7,793 nucleotides of DNA from Elusimicrobiota bacterium (GCA_023249695.1 JAHFCD010000087.1:1-7793); one strand, 5' to 3'. Positions 1 through 6,147 are shown, numbered from the stretch's first letter. The notes: generated by a model not told the origin, from the sequence alone. Translations and numbers: made by a program.

Positions 1-110
1 AAGTTTAATCGACCCCCGCCCGCAAAACCATTGTGAAGGTGAAACGGTATTTTGAAAAAAGCGTGCGCGGCGTCGACGGCGCCCGGCAAATTTATGTTAC
101 CGGACCGCCA

Positions 111-139
111 TGGGCACGGCGGCCCGACGGACCTACAAT
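111..139 (+). promoter_or_regulatory. Probable sigma-70-type promoter of the ACT-domain operon
   Basis: A TACAAT hexamer (134-139, 5 of 6 matches to TATAAT) lies 17 bases after TGGGCA (111-116, 4 of 6 matches to TTGACA). The predicted transcript start is near 146. That leaves a leader of about 16 bases containing the Shine-Dalgarno site at 152-157. The spacing is ideal but the -35 match is only fair, and the assignment is by eye. Confidence 0.45.
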
Positions 140-151
140 GAAGCGACCTTG

Positions 152-157
152 AGGAGG
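152..157 (+). promoter_or_regulatory. Shine-Dalgarno site fixing the first ACT gene start
   Basis: AGGAGG, part of a GAG-GAG-GAG run at 151-159, ends 4 bases before the ATG at 162. It is a full anti-16S match and supports that start. The gene at 614 has a similar site (GGAGG, 605-609), also 4 bases from its ATG. Confidence 0.75.
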
Positions 158-161
158 AGCG

Positions 162-587
162 ATGCGCAAACCGAGCAAGACGCAGTACAACATCGAGTTT
201 CCCAATGATCCCGAGCTGCATGCCCGGCTCATCCGCCTGCTCGCGCGCAAGAAGATCGACGCGCCGTCCATGGTCACGACCTGCGTCGACGCCCGGACCT
301 TGGTCCAGTTTCTGGCGCCCAAGAACGACGACCTGCGGGAGGACCTCAAGAAGCTGGGCGTCACCGTGCGCGAGGAGCTGATCTTCCAATTCGAGATGCC
401 GCACCACCACTGGGAGCTGCACAAGCTCGCGACGTCGCTCGCGGCCGAGGAGATCAACATCCTCTCCCTTTACAGCACCGTCGAGGGCGAGAACATGCGG
501 ATCGTGCTCGCCGTGGACCAGCCCGCGAACGCGATGGCGCTCATCGAAAAGCTCGGCTTCGACCCGGATTATTCGATCTACGACTGA
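162..587 (+). CDS. Tandem ACT-domain protein, probable amino-acid sensor
   Basis: This 141-residue cytoplasmic protein has no signal peptide or membrane segment. It reads as two ACT-type (beta-alpha-beta-beta-alpha-beta) repeats, roughly residues 7-72 and 73-138. Each has a beta strand, a helix (residues about 17-30 and 84-96), a short loop ending in an I-D/I-N turn, and paired strands. ACT domains bind small ligands, usually amino acids, and regulate enzymes or transcription. Here no catalytic or DNA-binding domain is attached, so the protein should act by binding a partner or as a stand-alone sensor. The Pro-Gly turn typical of ligand-binding ACT domains is degenerate in both repeats (NDPEL and HHWEL), so ligand binding is uncertain. 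A strong Shine-Dalgarno site decides the start. It is followed after 26 bases by a second ACT gene, probably in the same transcript. The fold assignment is moderately firm and the ligand is unknown. Confidence 0.8.
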   Translation: MRKPSKTQYNIEFPNDPELHARLIRLLARKKIDAPSMVTTCVDARTLVQFLAPKNDDLREDLKKLGVTVREELIFQFEMPHHHWELHKLATSLAAEEINILSLYSTVEGENMRIVLAVDQPANAMALIEKLGFDPDYSIYD

Positions 588-613
588 CGGCCGTCAACGC
601 GGAGGGAGGAACC

Positions 614-820
614 ATGCGCCCGGAAAACACGTCGCGCTACAGCATCGTGGTCAAGAACCGCCCCGGCGAGCTGGCGAAGCTGACCAAGCTCCTATCGGAC
701 GCGGGCATGAACGTCAGCGGCTTGAGGATCACGAATCTGGGGGACAAGTCCTCCATCCAGTTCGCGACGCCGCGGGATTGCGGCCTCAAGCAGGTCCTCC
801 GCAAGCCCGCGCTTCGCTAG
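614..820 (+). CDS. Small single ACT-domain protein
   Basis: This 68-residue protein is one complete ACT domain with almost nothing added. The first strand (YSIVVKN) runs into the classic R-P-G-E-L turn at residues 16-20, then a helix, the G-M-N-V-S-G-L turn around 31-37, paired strands and a final helix. ACT domains are about 60-70 residues long, so it is not truncated. It keeps the Pro-Gly-Glu-Leu ligand-binding turn that both repeats of the upstream ACT protein have lost, so the pair may work together with this one holding the ligand. That is inference. It has its own strong Shine-Dalgarno site and lies 26 bases after the previous stop, so the two are probably co-transcribed. Its stop codon overlaps the stop of the opposing glycoside hydrolase gene. 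The ligand and target are unknown. Confidence 0.8.
   Translation: MRPENTSRYSIVVKNRPGELAKLTKLLSDAGMNVSGLRITNLGDKSSIQFATPRDCGLKQVLRKPALR
817..820. other. CTAG shared by two convergent stop codons
   Basis: The palindrome CTAG supplies TAG (818-820) to the plus-strand ACT gene and TAG (817-819 read on the minus strand) to the glycoside hydrolase gene. The two coding regions overlap tail to tail by 4 bases. No intergenic terminator can exist here, so each transcript must end inside, or run antisense into, the other gene. Confidence 0.95.
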
Positions 821-1986
821 GGCTCCAGGCGGGTCCGCTTGACGGCCTGCAGCAGCAGGTCCCGGCGGCTTCGGGGCTGCTCGGCGCGGTAGCCGGCCCC
901 GAGCTCCCAGACGATGAGCCCCCCGATTCCCTTGCGGCGCGCGTATTGCACCGTCTTGGCGGCGGTCACCTCGCTGCCGTAAGAGACGAACTGGGCGCCC
1001 GTGGGCCCGTTCCCCTCGATGCTCAGGTAAGCCGCCTGCGCGTCGTCGTCCCAACGGCAGCCCCGGCATTTTTCGCCGCCTTCCTTCAGATGGTAGGTTT
1101 GGGCGAGATCGTAGTAGGGGACGCTTTTCATGACCGGCGGCGTCGTCCAGGCCTGCCGCGGCCGGCTCACCTCGCCGCCGCTCCAGACATACCCGTTGAA
1201 GCTGAGCCCGACGCCGAGCTTGCCGCGCGGCACGCCGGCGGCCAGGAACGATTCCACGAGCCCGTCCACGGAGGGAAGGCTCTCTCGCCCGTTGGGAAAC
1301 CGGTGCCCCCCGGAATACAGCGGGCCGCTGTGCCAGACGACCCACCCCGGGTAAGGCCCCGACAGGTTGTACGTCATCAGGTTGATCTGGTCGAACTCCC
1401 CAGCCAAGCGGGCGAATAAGCCGGGCTCCCAGAGGACCGCCGCAGTAAGGAGCGGGCGCGGGGTGAAAGCGTCGAGCTGGGCGCGCAGCTCGCGGATGAA
1501 CCGGGCGTAGTCGCGCGTCGAGCGGGCGGGAAGGTCCTCCATGTCGACGTCGATGCCGTCGTAGCCGTGGTCGCGCATGAACTTGATCAGCGCGCGGATG
1601 AACGCCGCGCGGCGCGCGTCGCTGATCGCCCCTTCGAACGGCTCACGCGTGCCCTGGCCGCCGACGGTGAACAGGATTTTTTTCCCGGCCCGGTGGGACG
1701 CCGAGACGGCGGAGCGGATGTTCGCCGGGGTCATCCGGTTCACCGCCGCGTCCAGCGTGCCGTCCGGGCGCGGGACGACGGCGAAATGCATGATATGAGT
1801 GACGGCCCCGAAATCGATTTCCTCCGGGCTGAGGCGGTTCTGCCGCCAGCCGGGATAGTAGGCGGTGACCCACAGGCCGCGCGCCCCTTCCGCCGGCGCC
1901 GCCGCCGCGCCGCCGAGCATCAGGACGAGGAGGATCAGCCCCAATCTGGCCATGAGCGGCAGGATAGGATTTGCTCGCGCCCGCAT
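817..1986 (-). CDS. Secreted glycoside hydrolase family 18 (chitinase-like) protein
   Basis: This 389-residue protein has an N-terminal signal peptide (hydrophobic core about residues 15-30, Ala-rich cleavage region near 30-35) followed by a GH18 TIM barrel. The family signature DxxDxDxE is intact at 143-150 (D143, D146, D148, catalytic acid E150). The Met-x-Tyr pair that lines the GH18 active site is at M204/Y206, and the late conserved Trp is W360. GH18 enzymes cleave beta-1,4 N-acetylglucosamine links by substrate-assisted catalysis; this one should act in the periplasm or outside on chitin, chito-oligosaccharides or peptidoglycan-like glycans. It has no separate carbohydrate-binding or LysM module. 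A C-R-G-C pair (around residue 300) may form a disulfide. The first ATG (1986) has no Shine-Dalgarno site; an internal ATG at 1953 (Met12) gives a tidier signal peptide and has a -10-like element just upstream. The family is secure and the substrate is not. Confidence 0.9.
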   Translation of the reverse strand: MRARANPILPLMARLGLILLVLMLGGAAAAPAEGARGLWVTAYYPGWRQNRLSPEEIDFGAVTHIMHFAVVPRPDGTLDAAVNRMTPANIRSAVSASHRAGKKILFTVGGQGTREPFEGAISDARRAAFIRALIKFMRDHGYDGIDVDMEDLPARSTRDYARFIRELRAQLDAFTPRPLLTAAVLWEPGLFARLAGEFDQINLMTYNLSGPYPGWVVWHSGPLYSGGHRFPNGRESLPSVDGLVESFLAAGVPRGKLGVGLSFNGYVWSGGEVSRPRQAWTTPPVMKSVPYYDLAQTYHLKEGGEKCRGCRWDDDAQAAYLSIEGNGPTGAQFVSYGSEVTAAKTVQYARRKGIGGLIVWELGAGYRAEQPRSRRDLLLQAVKRTRLEP

Positions 1987-1989
1987 CCA
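1961..1989 (-). promoter_or_regulatory. Possible promoter for a leaderless GH18 transcript
   Basis: On the minus strand, TATCCT (plus coordinates 1961-1966) lies 7 bases before the alternative ATG at 1953. TGGATG (1984-1989) lies 17 bases further upstream. The match to consensus is weak (4/6 and 3/6), but the geometry equals that of the glmS promoter in this window. If real, translation starts at Met12 without a leader. Confidence 0.25.
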
Positions 1990-2025
1990 TGGACGACGGG
2001 TAAAGAGCGTGTGGCGCTTTCTGAC

Positions 2026-2051
2026 GGCCTTATGTCCTAAATATTAAGGCC
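2026..2051. repeat. AT-rich inverted repeat, possible operator
   Basis: GGCCTTA (2026-2032) and TAAGGCC (2045-2051) form perfect 7-base arms around a 12-base AT-rich loop. It stands out in a GC-rich setting and lies between divergent genes, so it could be a dimeric regulator site or part of a promoter. No T-run follows on either side that would favour a terminator. Confidence 0.4.
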
Positions 2052-2147
2052 ATCTTGCGCGCGTTCCCGACGGATGATATCCTTGAGGTGCCGCATTCTT
2101 GACGTTTCCGTTTTCCCGCCGTGACCTTGCCGACTCAGCGGGCAAGG

Positions 2148-2165
2148 GCCGCCCTCCCGGGCGGC
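2148..2165 (+). repeat. GC-rich hairpin in the probable 5' leader
   Basis: GCCGCCC (2148-2154), a TCCC loop, and GGGCGGC (2159-2165) make a perfect 7-bp all-GC stem with a tetraloop, 76 bases before the probable ATG of the outer-membrane protein gene. No U-run follows, so it is a weak terminator candidate. It could be a stability or attenuation element, or a by-product of high GC. Confidence 0.35.
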
Positions 2166-2241
2166 GATCCGCATGCGTGAGAGGACCGGCACCCCCCCAG
2201 CCGACCTCCGTATGAATGGTTCGCGGACCCGTTCCCTAAAC

Positions 2242-2359
2242 ATGAATAAACGAATCGACTTCTTTTCCTTCGCGCCTCTCCGCCCTCCTCCTCGCCGCCG
2301 GGGCGCGCAGCGCGCGCGCCGCCTTCGACCTTCCGACGGTCGGCGCGCAGGCGGCGGCC
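2242..2359 (+). other. Frame-split signal peptide of the outer-membrane protein
   Basis: An ATG at 2242 begins M-N-K-R-I-D-F-F, a typical signal-peptide start, but in a frame one base off from the downstream gene. The downstream frame is open back to 2246, just after a TGA at 2243-2245. It encodes a hydrophobic core (L-S-A-L-L-L-A-A-G) and an A-R-A cleavage site before A-F-D-L-P, but has no ATG, GTG or TTG before 2360. Removing one base, for example a T from the T4 run at 2263-2266 or a C at 2275-2276, joins both halves into one good signal peptide. The sequence therefore carries a +1 indel or a sequencing error in about 2246-2290. No clear Shine-Dalgarno site precedes 2242. Confidence 0.75.
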
Positions 2360-3196
2360 ATGGGCGGCGCCAGCCTCGCGAACCGCGCCGACAGCGCGGC
2401 GCTGTTTCTGAATCCGGCCGGCGGCGCCGGCCTCCAAAGGACGGAGGCGTACTTCCTGTACAACCGGCTCTACGCCGGGTTGCCCGGCGTGGACAAGCTC
2501 GGCCAGAGCTTCGCCGCGGTCGGGGTTCCCACCAAGCTCGGCGTACTGGGCGTGGGCTACTCGGATTTCCAGGCGTCAGGCCTGCTCGAGGAGCGCCTCA
2601 TCGGCGTCGCCTTCGCGCGGCGTTGGTTCGACGCCTTCGAGGCCGGCGTCACCGCCAAATACCTCTACCACCGCTATATGACCGGCTCCGATCCGTCGGC
2701 GTCCGCCGACCCGCTCTTTCGCAACGGCGCCTCGCGCGGCGCGCTGGCCCTCGACTTCGGCCTCAGCGCGGCCGTCACGGATTCCCTGACGGCGGGGCTC
2801 GCCGTGAGGAATATCAATCGCCCCGACGTCGGGCTGGCGGGGCCGGATCCGATCGCGCGCGAAGTCCAGGCGGCCCTGGCCTATAGGCTCGAAGCCTGGG
2901 GGTTGACGATGACGGCGGATTATCTCCACCGCGCCGCCGAGTCGGGATCGGCGCGGGAGCGCGGCGTTCCCGGCGTCGGCCTGGAGAAATCGCTCGAGGG
3001 CGGCCGCGTCAAGTTTCGCGCCGGCGCGACCCCCGACCAGTTCAGCGGCGGCGTCGGATTCCAATTCGACCATCTGGGCGTCGATTACGCCTTCATTCTC
3101 AGCCGAAGCCTCGTCTCCAACAACGCGGGCACCCACATGATCGGCATACGCTATCGCTTCGGCGACGCCGCGCCGTCTTCGCCGGGAGATCATTGA
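2360..3196 (+). CDS. PorV/PorQ-family outer-membrane beta-barrel protein
   Basis: The open frame gives 278 residues from ATG 2360, but the true mature start is about 13 residues earlier (after the A-R-A at 2312-2320), and the intact gene should begin at 2242 (see the frame-split signal peptide). The N-terminal block G-A-Q-A-A-A-M-G-G-A followed by D-S-A-A-L-F-L-N-P-A-G is the signature of the PorV/PorQ/UPF0164-like barrel family, related in fold to FadL. The rest is alternating amphipathic strands, with a final strand ending R-Y-R-F near the C-terminus, as expected of an outer-membrane barrel. In Bacteroidota, PorV escorts proteins with C-terminal sorting domains through the type IX secretion system. 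Its stop overlaps a possible TTG start of the next gene, which carries a sorting-like C-terminus, so the two are one operon and probably functional partners (inference). It is either inactivated by the indel or intact with a sequence error. Confidence 0.8.
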   Translation: MGGASLANRADSAALFLNPAGGAGLQRTEAYFLYNRLYAGLPGVDKLGQSFAAVGVPTKLGVLGVGYSDFQASGLLEERLIGVAFARRWFDAFEAGVTAKYLYHRYMTGSDPSASADPLFRNGASRGALALDFGLSAAVTDSLTAGLAVRNINRPDVGLAGPDPIAREVQAALAYRLEAWGLTMTADYLHRAAESGSARERGVPGVGLEKSLEGGRVKFRAGATPDQFSGGVGFQFDHLGVDYAFILSRSLVSNNAGTHMIGIRYRFGDAAPSSPGDH

Positions 3197-3198
3197 CC

Positions 3199-4677
3199 AT
3201 GAACCAGCCACGCAAAGCAATGCTGACGGCGCTGCTGCTCGCCCTCACCGCCGCGTCCCGGGCGGCCGCGGCCGCCTGCATCGACAGCGCCGGAACATGG
3301 CGCAGCGCCCCTCTGACATCCCAGGCCGGACTGTTCACCGTCGAATTCGACGCCGTCCCGGGCCTCGCGCGGATGGACGGCGTGAGCGGCCTCTCGAACG
3401 GCGCGGCTTCGGGCTACGCGAGCCTCGCGGCCGCCGTGCGCTTCAACACCGCCGGCAAGATCGACGCGCGCAATGGCGCGGCCTACGCCGCCTCCGCGTC
3501 CGTCCGCTACACGGCGGGAACCTCCTACCATTTCCGCCTCGTGGTCGACCTCCCCGCCCATGCCTACACCGCCTACGTCAAGCCGCCCGGCGGCCCCGAG
3601 CAGCGCATCGCGAACGCCTTCGCCTTTCGCGTCGAGCAGAAAAGCGCCGCGGCCCTCGACACGTTGGCTCTGCTCGCGTCGTCCGGCAGCGAGTCGGTCT
3701 GCGGCGCGGCCGTGACCGCTTCGCCCGCTCCCCCCGCGCCGGCGGCGTCCTTCTTCGACGACTTCTCCTCCTACGCGACGAACGCCTGCCTCGCCGATGG
3801 CGCCGTCTTCGGGCCGTGGACGTCCCTCTTCAACGGCTACGGCTGCAATTCCGTGAAAACCGACGGCGCGAAGTTCTGGCTCGAGGAACGCCCCTTTTCA
3901 AGCGCTTCGCCCTCGGAGACCCACGCGGCGATGGTCCTGGGTCCGTCGTTCGCCGCCCCCCTGACGCTCTCGGTCGAGGCGCGCACGGTGGCGCAGCTGA
4001 GAACGGGCTCGCCGCCCAACGCCTGGGAGGTCGCCTGGGTGGTCTGGAATTACGCCGATAACTCCCATTTCTATTACCTCGCGCCGAAGCCCAACGGCTG
4101 GGAGCTGGGCAAGGCCGACCCGGCCTACCCCGGAGCCCAGCGCTTCCTGGCGACGGGCTCGTCGCCCCTTTTCCCGGCCGGCGCCGCGCACGCCGTCAAG
4201 ATCGTCCAGAGCTCGAACGTCCTCTCGATTTTCGTCGACGGCGCGCTCCTCGCGGCATTCACCGACACGGAGCGGCCTTACCTCTCCGGGAAGATCGGCC
4301 TCTACAACGAGGACGCGAACGTGCGCTTCACGAACGTCGCCGTGAATACGAGCGGCCCCGCGGCCTTAGCGGCGTCCCCGGCCGGCTCGTATTCGATCGC
4401 GGCCGCGGCCGACGCCAAGGCGCCGCAGAAGTTCCTGAGCCCGGCCCTGCGCGACGGCATCAACGACGAGGCCGTGTTCGGCGCGGCCGCCGCCGAGGTC
4501 AGCATCTACGACATGAAGGGACGCGTCGTCTTTCGCGCGGAACGCCGGGGCGCCGCGCCCATCGTCTGGGACGGGCGCGACGGCTCCGGCCGGGTTCGCG
4601 ACTCCGGCGCCTACATCGCCCGAATCCGCCAGGACGGCTCCGAAACGCTGTACCAGACCTTCGTGCTGGTGAAGTAG
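3199..4677 (+). CDS. Secreted ConA-like two-module protein, FlgD/T9SS-like C-terminus
   Basis: This 492-residue protein has a signal peptide (K6 then a Leu/Ala core, cleavage near A25-C27). An all-beta module at about 28-150 follows (G-L-F-T-V-E-F-D start, repeated Gly/Asn-Gly-Ala turns). After a Pro/Ala linker (about 172-182) comes a second beta module, about 184-385, that looks like a concanavalin-A/LamG-type sandwich (F-D-D-F-S start, K-I-G-L-Y-N-E-D near its end). I recall similar modules in secreted carbohydrate-active proteins, but no catalytic residues can be named. The last 86 residues (407-492) form a FlgD-Ig-like/type IX sorting-type domain: D-G-I-N-D, V-S-I-Y-D-M-K-G-R, W-D-G-R-D-G, S-G-A-Y, terminal V-L-V-K. 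It is probably exported and surface-bound, perhaps binding polysaccharide. ATG 3199 is preferred; GGGAG at 3184-3188 would also serve a TTG at 3193. Either start implies translational coupling with the upstream barrel gene. Confidence 0.8.
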   Translation: MNQPRKAMLTALLLALTAASRAAAAACIDSAGTWRSAPLTSQAGLFTVEFDAVPGLARMDGVSGLSNGAASGYASLAAAVRFNTAGKIDARNGAAYAASASVRYTAGTSYHFRLVVDLPAHAYTAYVKPPGGPEQRIANAFAFRVEQKSAAALDTLALLASSGSESVCGAAVTASPAPPAPAASFFDDFSSYATNACLADGAVFGPWTSLFNGYGCNSVKTDGAKFWLEERPFSSASPSETHAAMVLGPSFAAPLTLSVEARTVAQLRTGSPPNAWEVAWVVWNYADNSHFYYLAPKPNGWELGKADPAYPGAQRFLATGSSPLFPAGAAHAVKIVQSSNVLSIFVDGALLAAFTDTERPYLSGKIGLYNEDANVRFTNVAVNTSGPAALAASPAGSYSIAAAADAKAPQKFLSPALRDGINDEAVFGAAAAEVSIYDMKGRVVFRAERRGAAPIVWDGRDGSGRVRDSGAYIARIRQDGSETLYQTFVLVK

Positions 4678-4690
4678 AGAAGCCTGTCCG

Positions 4691-4742
4691 GCGGGCGCCC
4701 GGCGCGGCTATCCCCGAGGATAGCCGCGCCCCGTCCGCCCGC
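4691..4742. terminator. Bidirectional GC-rich terminator hairpin
   Basis: A perfect 13-bp stem (4701-4713 with 4718-4730) closes on a CCGA tetraloop. An outer 6-bp stem (4691-4696 with 4737-4742) brackets it across small internal loops. It occupies nearly the whole 67-base gap between two convergent stop codons and reads the same from both strands, so it should end both transcripts. No poly-U tract follows on either side, which is unusual for intrinsic termination and may mean a pause, Rho-assisted or mRNA 3'-end-protection role. Confidence 0.75.
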
Positions 4743-4744
4743 TG

Positions 4745-6133
4745 TCAGGCGCGGATGATCTTGTCCCGCCACTGAAGCAGGCCGGCGCAGGCGTTGCGCG
4801 TGTCCACGATCAGCGGCGCGTGCTTGGCGATCGTCTCGTAGTCGTAGTCGCTGTGGTTCGTCACGATGAGAGCCGCGTCGACGGAGGCCAGCAGTTCGGG
4901 CGTCACGGCCACGGAGCTCAGCTTCAGGTGCTTGTGGTGCCCCGACGCCGTGTATTTCGGGATGTTCGGGTCGTTGTAGGCGACCGTCGCGCCTTTCTGC
5001 TCCAGCAGCTCGAGCATTTTGAAGGCAGGCGACTCGCGCGGATCGTCGATGTCCTTCTTGTATGCAAGCCCCAGCATCAGGATGCGCGCCCCCGCCAGCT
5101 TCTTGCCTTGGCCGCGCAAGCCTTCCTCCAGCTTCGCCATCACGTAGTAGGGCATCTGGGTGTTGAGCTCGCCGGCCAGATCGATGAAGCGCGTGTTGAA
5201 CTGGAATTCACGGGCCTTCCAGGAAAGATAGAACGGGTCGATCGGAATGCAGTGCCCCCCGAGGCCCGGGCCGGGGTAGAACGCCTGGAAGCCGAACGGC
5301 TTGCTCGCCGCGGCGCCGATGACCTCCCAGACGTCGATATCCATGCGGTCGAAGCACATCTTCAGCTCGTTGACGAGCGCGATGTTCACGCAGCGATAGA
5401 TGTTTTCGAGAAGCTTGGCCGCCTCGGCGGCCTCGCACGAGGAGACCTCGACCACCTTCGCCACGACCTCGGAGTACAGCGCGCTCGCCGCCTGCCGAGA
5501 AGGACCGTCGATGCCGCCGACGATCTTCGGGATCTGCTCCATCGTGAAGTCCTTGTTGCCCGGATCTTCCCGCTCCGGCGAGAACGCGAGAAAGAAGTCC
5601 TTCCCGCACTTCAGGCCACGCCGTTCGAGCTCCGGCAGCATGACCTCGCGGGTCGTGCCCGGGTAGCTCGTGCTTTCGAGGATGATGAGCTGGCCCCGGC
5701 GCAGCGAGGCGCCGATCGCCTTCGCGGTCTGCCGGATGGCGGAAACGTCCGGCTTGCCCTCCACGGTCAGCGGCGTCGGCACGCAGACGAAGATCGCGTC
5801 GGCCGACGCGAGGTTGCGGAAGTCGCTCGTCGCCAGGAGCTGCTTGTTGGCGAGGTGCTTGGCGATGGTCGCGGACGGGACCGACTTTATATAGGAACGG
5901 CCCCGGTTGAGCTGGTCGATCTTGGATTGATCGACGTCGCAGCCGATGACCCGGAAGCCTTTCGAGGCGAACAGGCGGATCAGCGGCAGCCCGACATAGC
6001 CCAGGCCCATGACGGCGACGCGCGCGTCGCGGGTCGGGATTTTTCGCAGCAGAGCGTCCAAGACCGCCTCATCCCGGGCGGCGACGGCGGCGCCGCCGTT
6101 ATCCCTCGTCTCGGTCGTGACTTTTCGTGTCAT
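4745..6133 (-). CDS. wbpA: UDP-N-acetylglucosamine 6-dehydrogenase (WbpA-like)
   Basis: This 462-residue cytoplasmic enzyme belongs to the UDP-glucose/GDP-mannose dehydrogenase family. It uses two NAD+ to oxidise C6 of a nucleotide sugar to a uronic acid. The NAD-binding G-L-G-Y-V-G motif is at 43-48, followed by V-P-T-P-L at 118-122 and E-S-T-S-Y-P-G-T-T at 153-161. The central helical dimer domain contains the conserved K240/N244 region, and the catalytic thiol C295 sits in G-G-H-C-I-P-I-D-P. That last motif with F-Y-L-S-W-K-A resembles WbpA (UDP-GlcNAc to UDP-GlcNAcA) more than WecC or UDP-glucose dehydrogenase; the substrate choice is inferred. A charged extension of about 35 residues precedes the Rossmann fold. 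AAAGGAG (plus 6141-6147) lies 7 bases upstream of the ATG and fixes the start. It diverges from glmS, which supplies the same amino-sugar pathway. Confidence 0.88.
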   Translation of the reverse strand: MTRKVTTETRDNGGAAVAARDEAVLDALLRKIPTRDARVAVMGLGYVGLPLIRLFASKGFRVIGCDVDQSKIDQLNRGRSYIKSVPSATIAKHLANKQLLATSDFRNLASADAIFVCVPTPLTVEGKPDVSAIRQTAKAIGASLRRGQLIILESTSYPGTTREVMLPELERRGLKCGKDFFLAFSPEREDPGNKDFTMEQIPKIVGGIDGPSRQAASALYSEVVAKVVEVSSCEAAEAAKLLENIYRCVNIALVNELKMCFDRMDIDVWEVIGAAASKPFGFQAFYPGPGLGGHCIPIDPFYLSWKAREFQFNTRFIDLAGELNTQMPYYVMAKLEEGLRGQGKKLAGARILMLGLAYKKDIDDPRESPAFKMLELLEQKGATVAYNDPNIPKYTASGHHKHLKLSSVAVTPELLASVDAALIVTNHSDYDYETIAKHAPLIVDTRNACAGLLQWRDKIIRA

Positions 6134-6140
6134 CTCGTTT

Positions 6141-6147
6141 CTCCTTT
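6141..6147 (-). promoter_or_regulatory. Shine-Dalgarno site of the UDP-sugar dehydrogenase
   Basis: AAAGGAG on the minus strand, 7 bases before the ATG at 6133, is a near-perfect site at ideal spacing. It contrasts with the divergent glmS gene, which has no usable site. Confidence 0.8.

Larger units (their letters stand above)
1..161. other. Leader region upstream of the ACT-domain genes
   Basis: No gene can be supported here. The three forward frames close early: the first two end at about 36 and 54 and the third almost at once, so any gene entering from the left would only contribute its last few codons. The stretch around 25-60 is AT-richer than the rest of the window. A 5-bp inverted repeat (105-109 with 118-122) overlaps the probable -35 element of the downstream promoter. 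The rest is unexplained. Confidence 0.5.
1987..2241. other. Divergent intergenic region, GH18 and outer-membrane protein genes
   Basis: About 255 bases separate the divergent genes. The region contains an AT-rich inverted repeat (2026-2051), a GC-rich hairpin (2148-2165) and a run of seven C (2192-2198). No plausible gene is encoded; the short open frames here lack ribosome sites and conserved features. I found no promoter with both elements at good spacing for the plus-strand gene. The region presumably carries promoters for both flanking genes. Confidence 0.5.

Noticed and set aside
778..1419. 213-residue plus-strand open frame across the GH18 gene
   Set aside because: It overlaps the catalytic GH18 gene in antisense and has no family features.
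2192..2198. Run of seven C as a phase-variation tract for the outer-membrane protein gene
   Set aside because: Slippage here cannot restore the frame, because the barrel frame has a TGA at 2243-2245 downstream of the run. The frame change must lie after 2245.
2052..2241. Cyclic-di-GMP or other known riboswitch before the outer-membrane protein gene
   Set aside because: Only a simple hairpin is visible; the conserved segments of known classes that I could recall are not present.
2173..2886. 237-residue open frame starting upstream of the outer-membrane protein gene
   Set aside because: Only its part from the ATG at 2242 to about 2285 looks real, as the signal-peptide start. The rest is an Arg/Pro/Gly-rich out-of-frame reading of the barrel gene.
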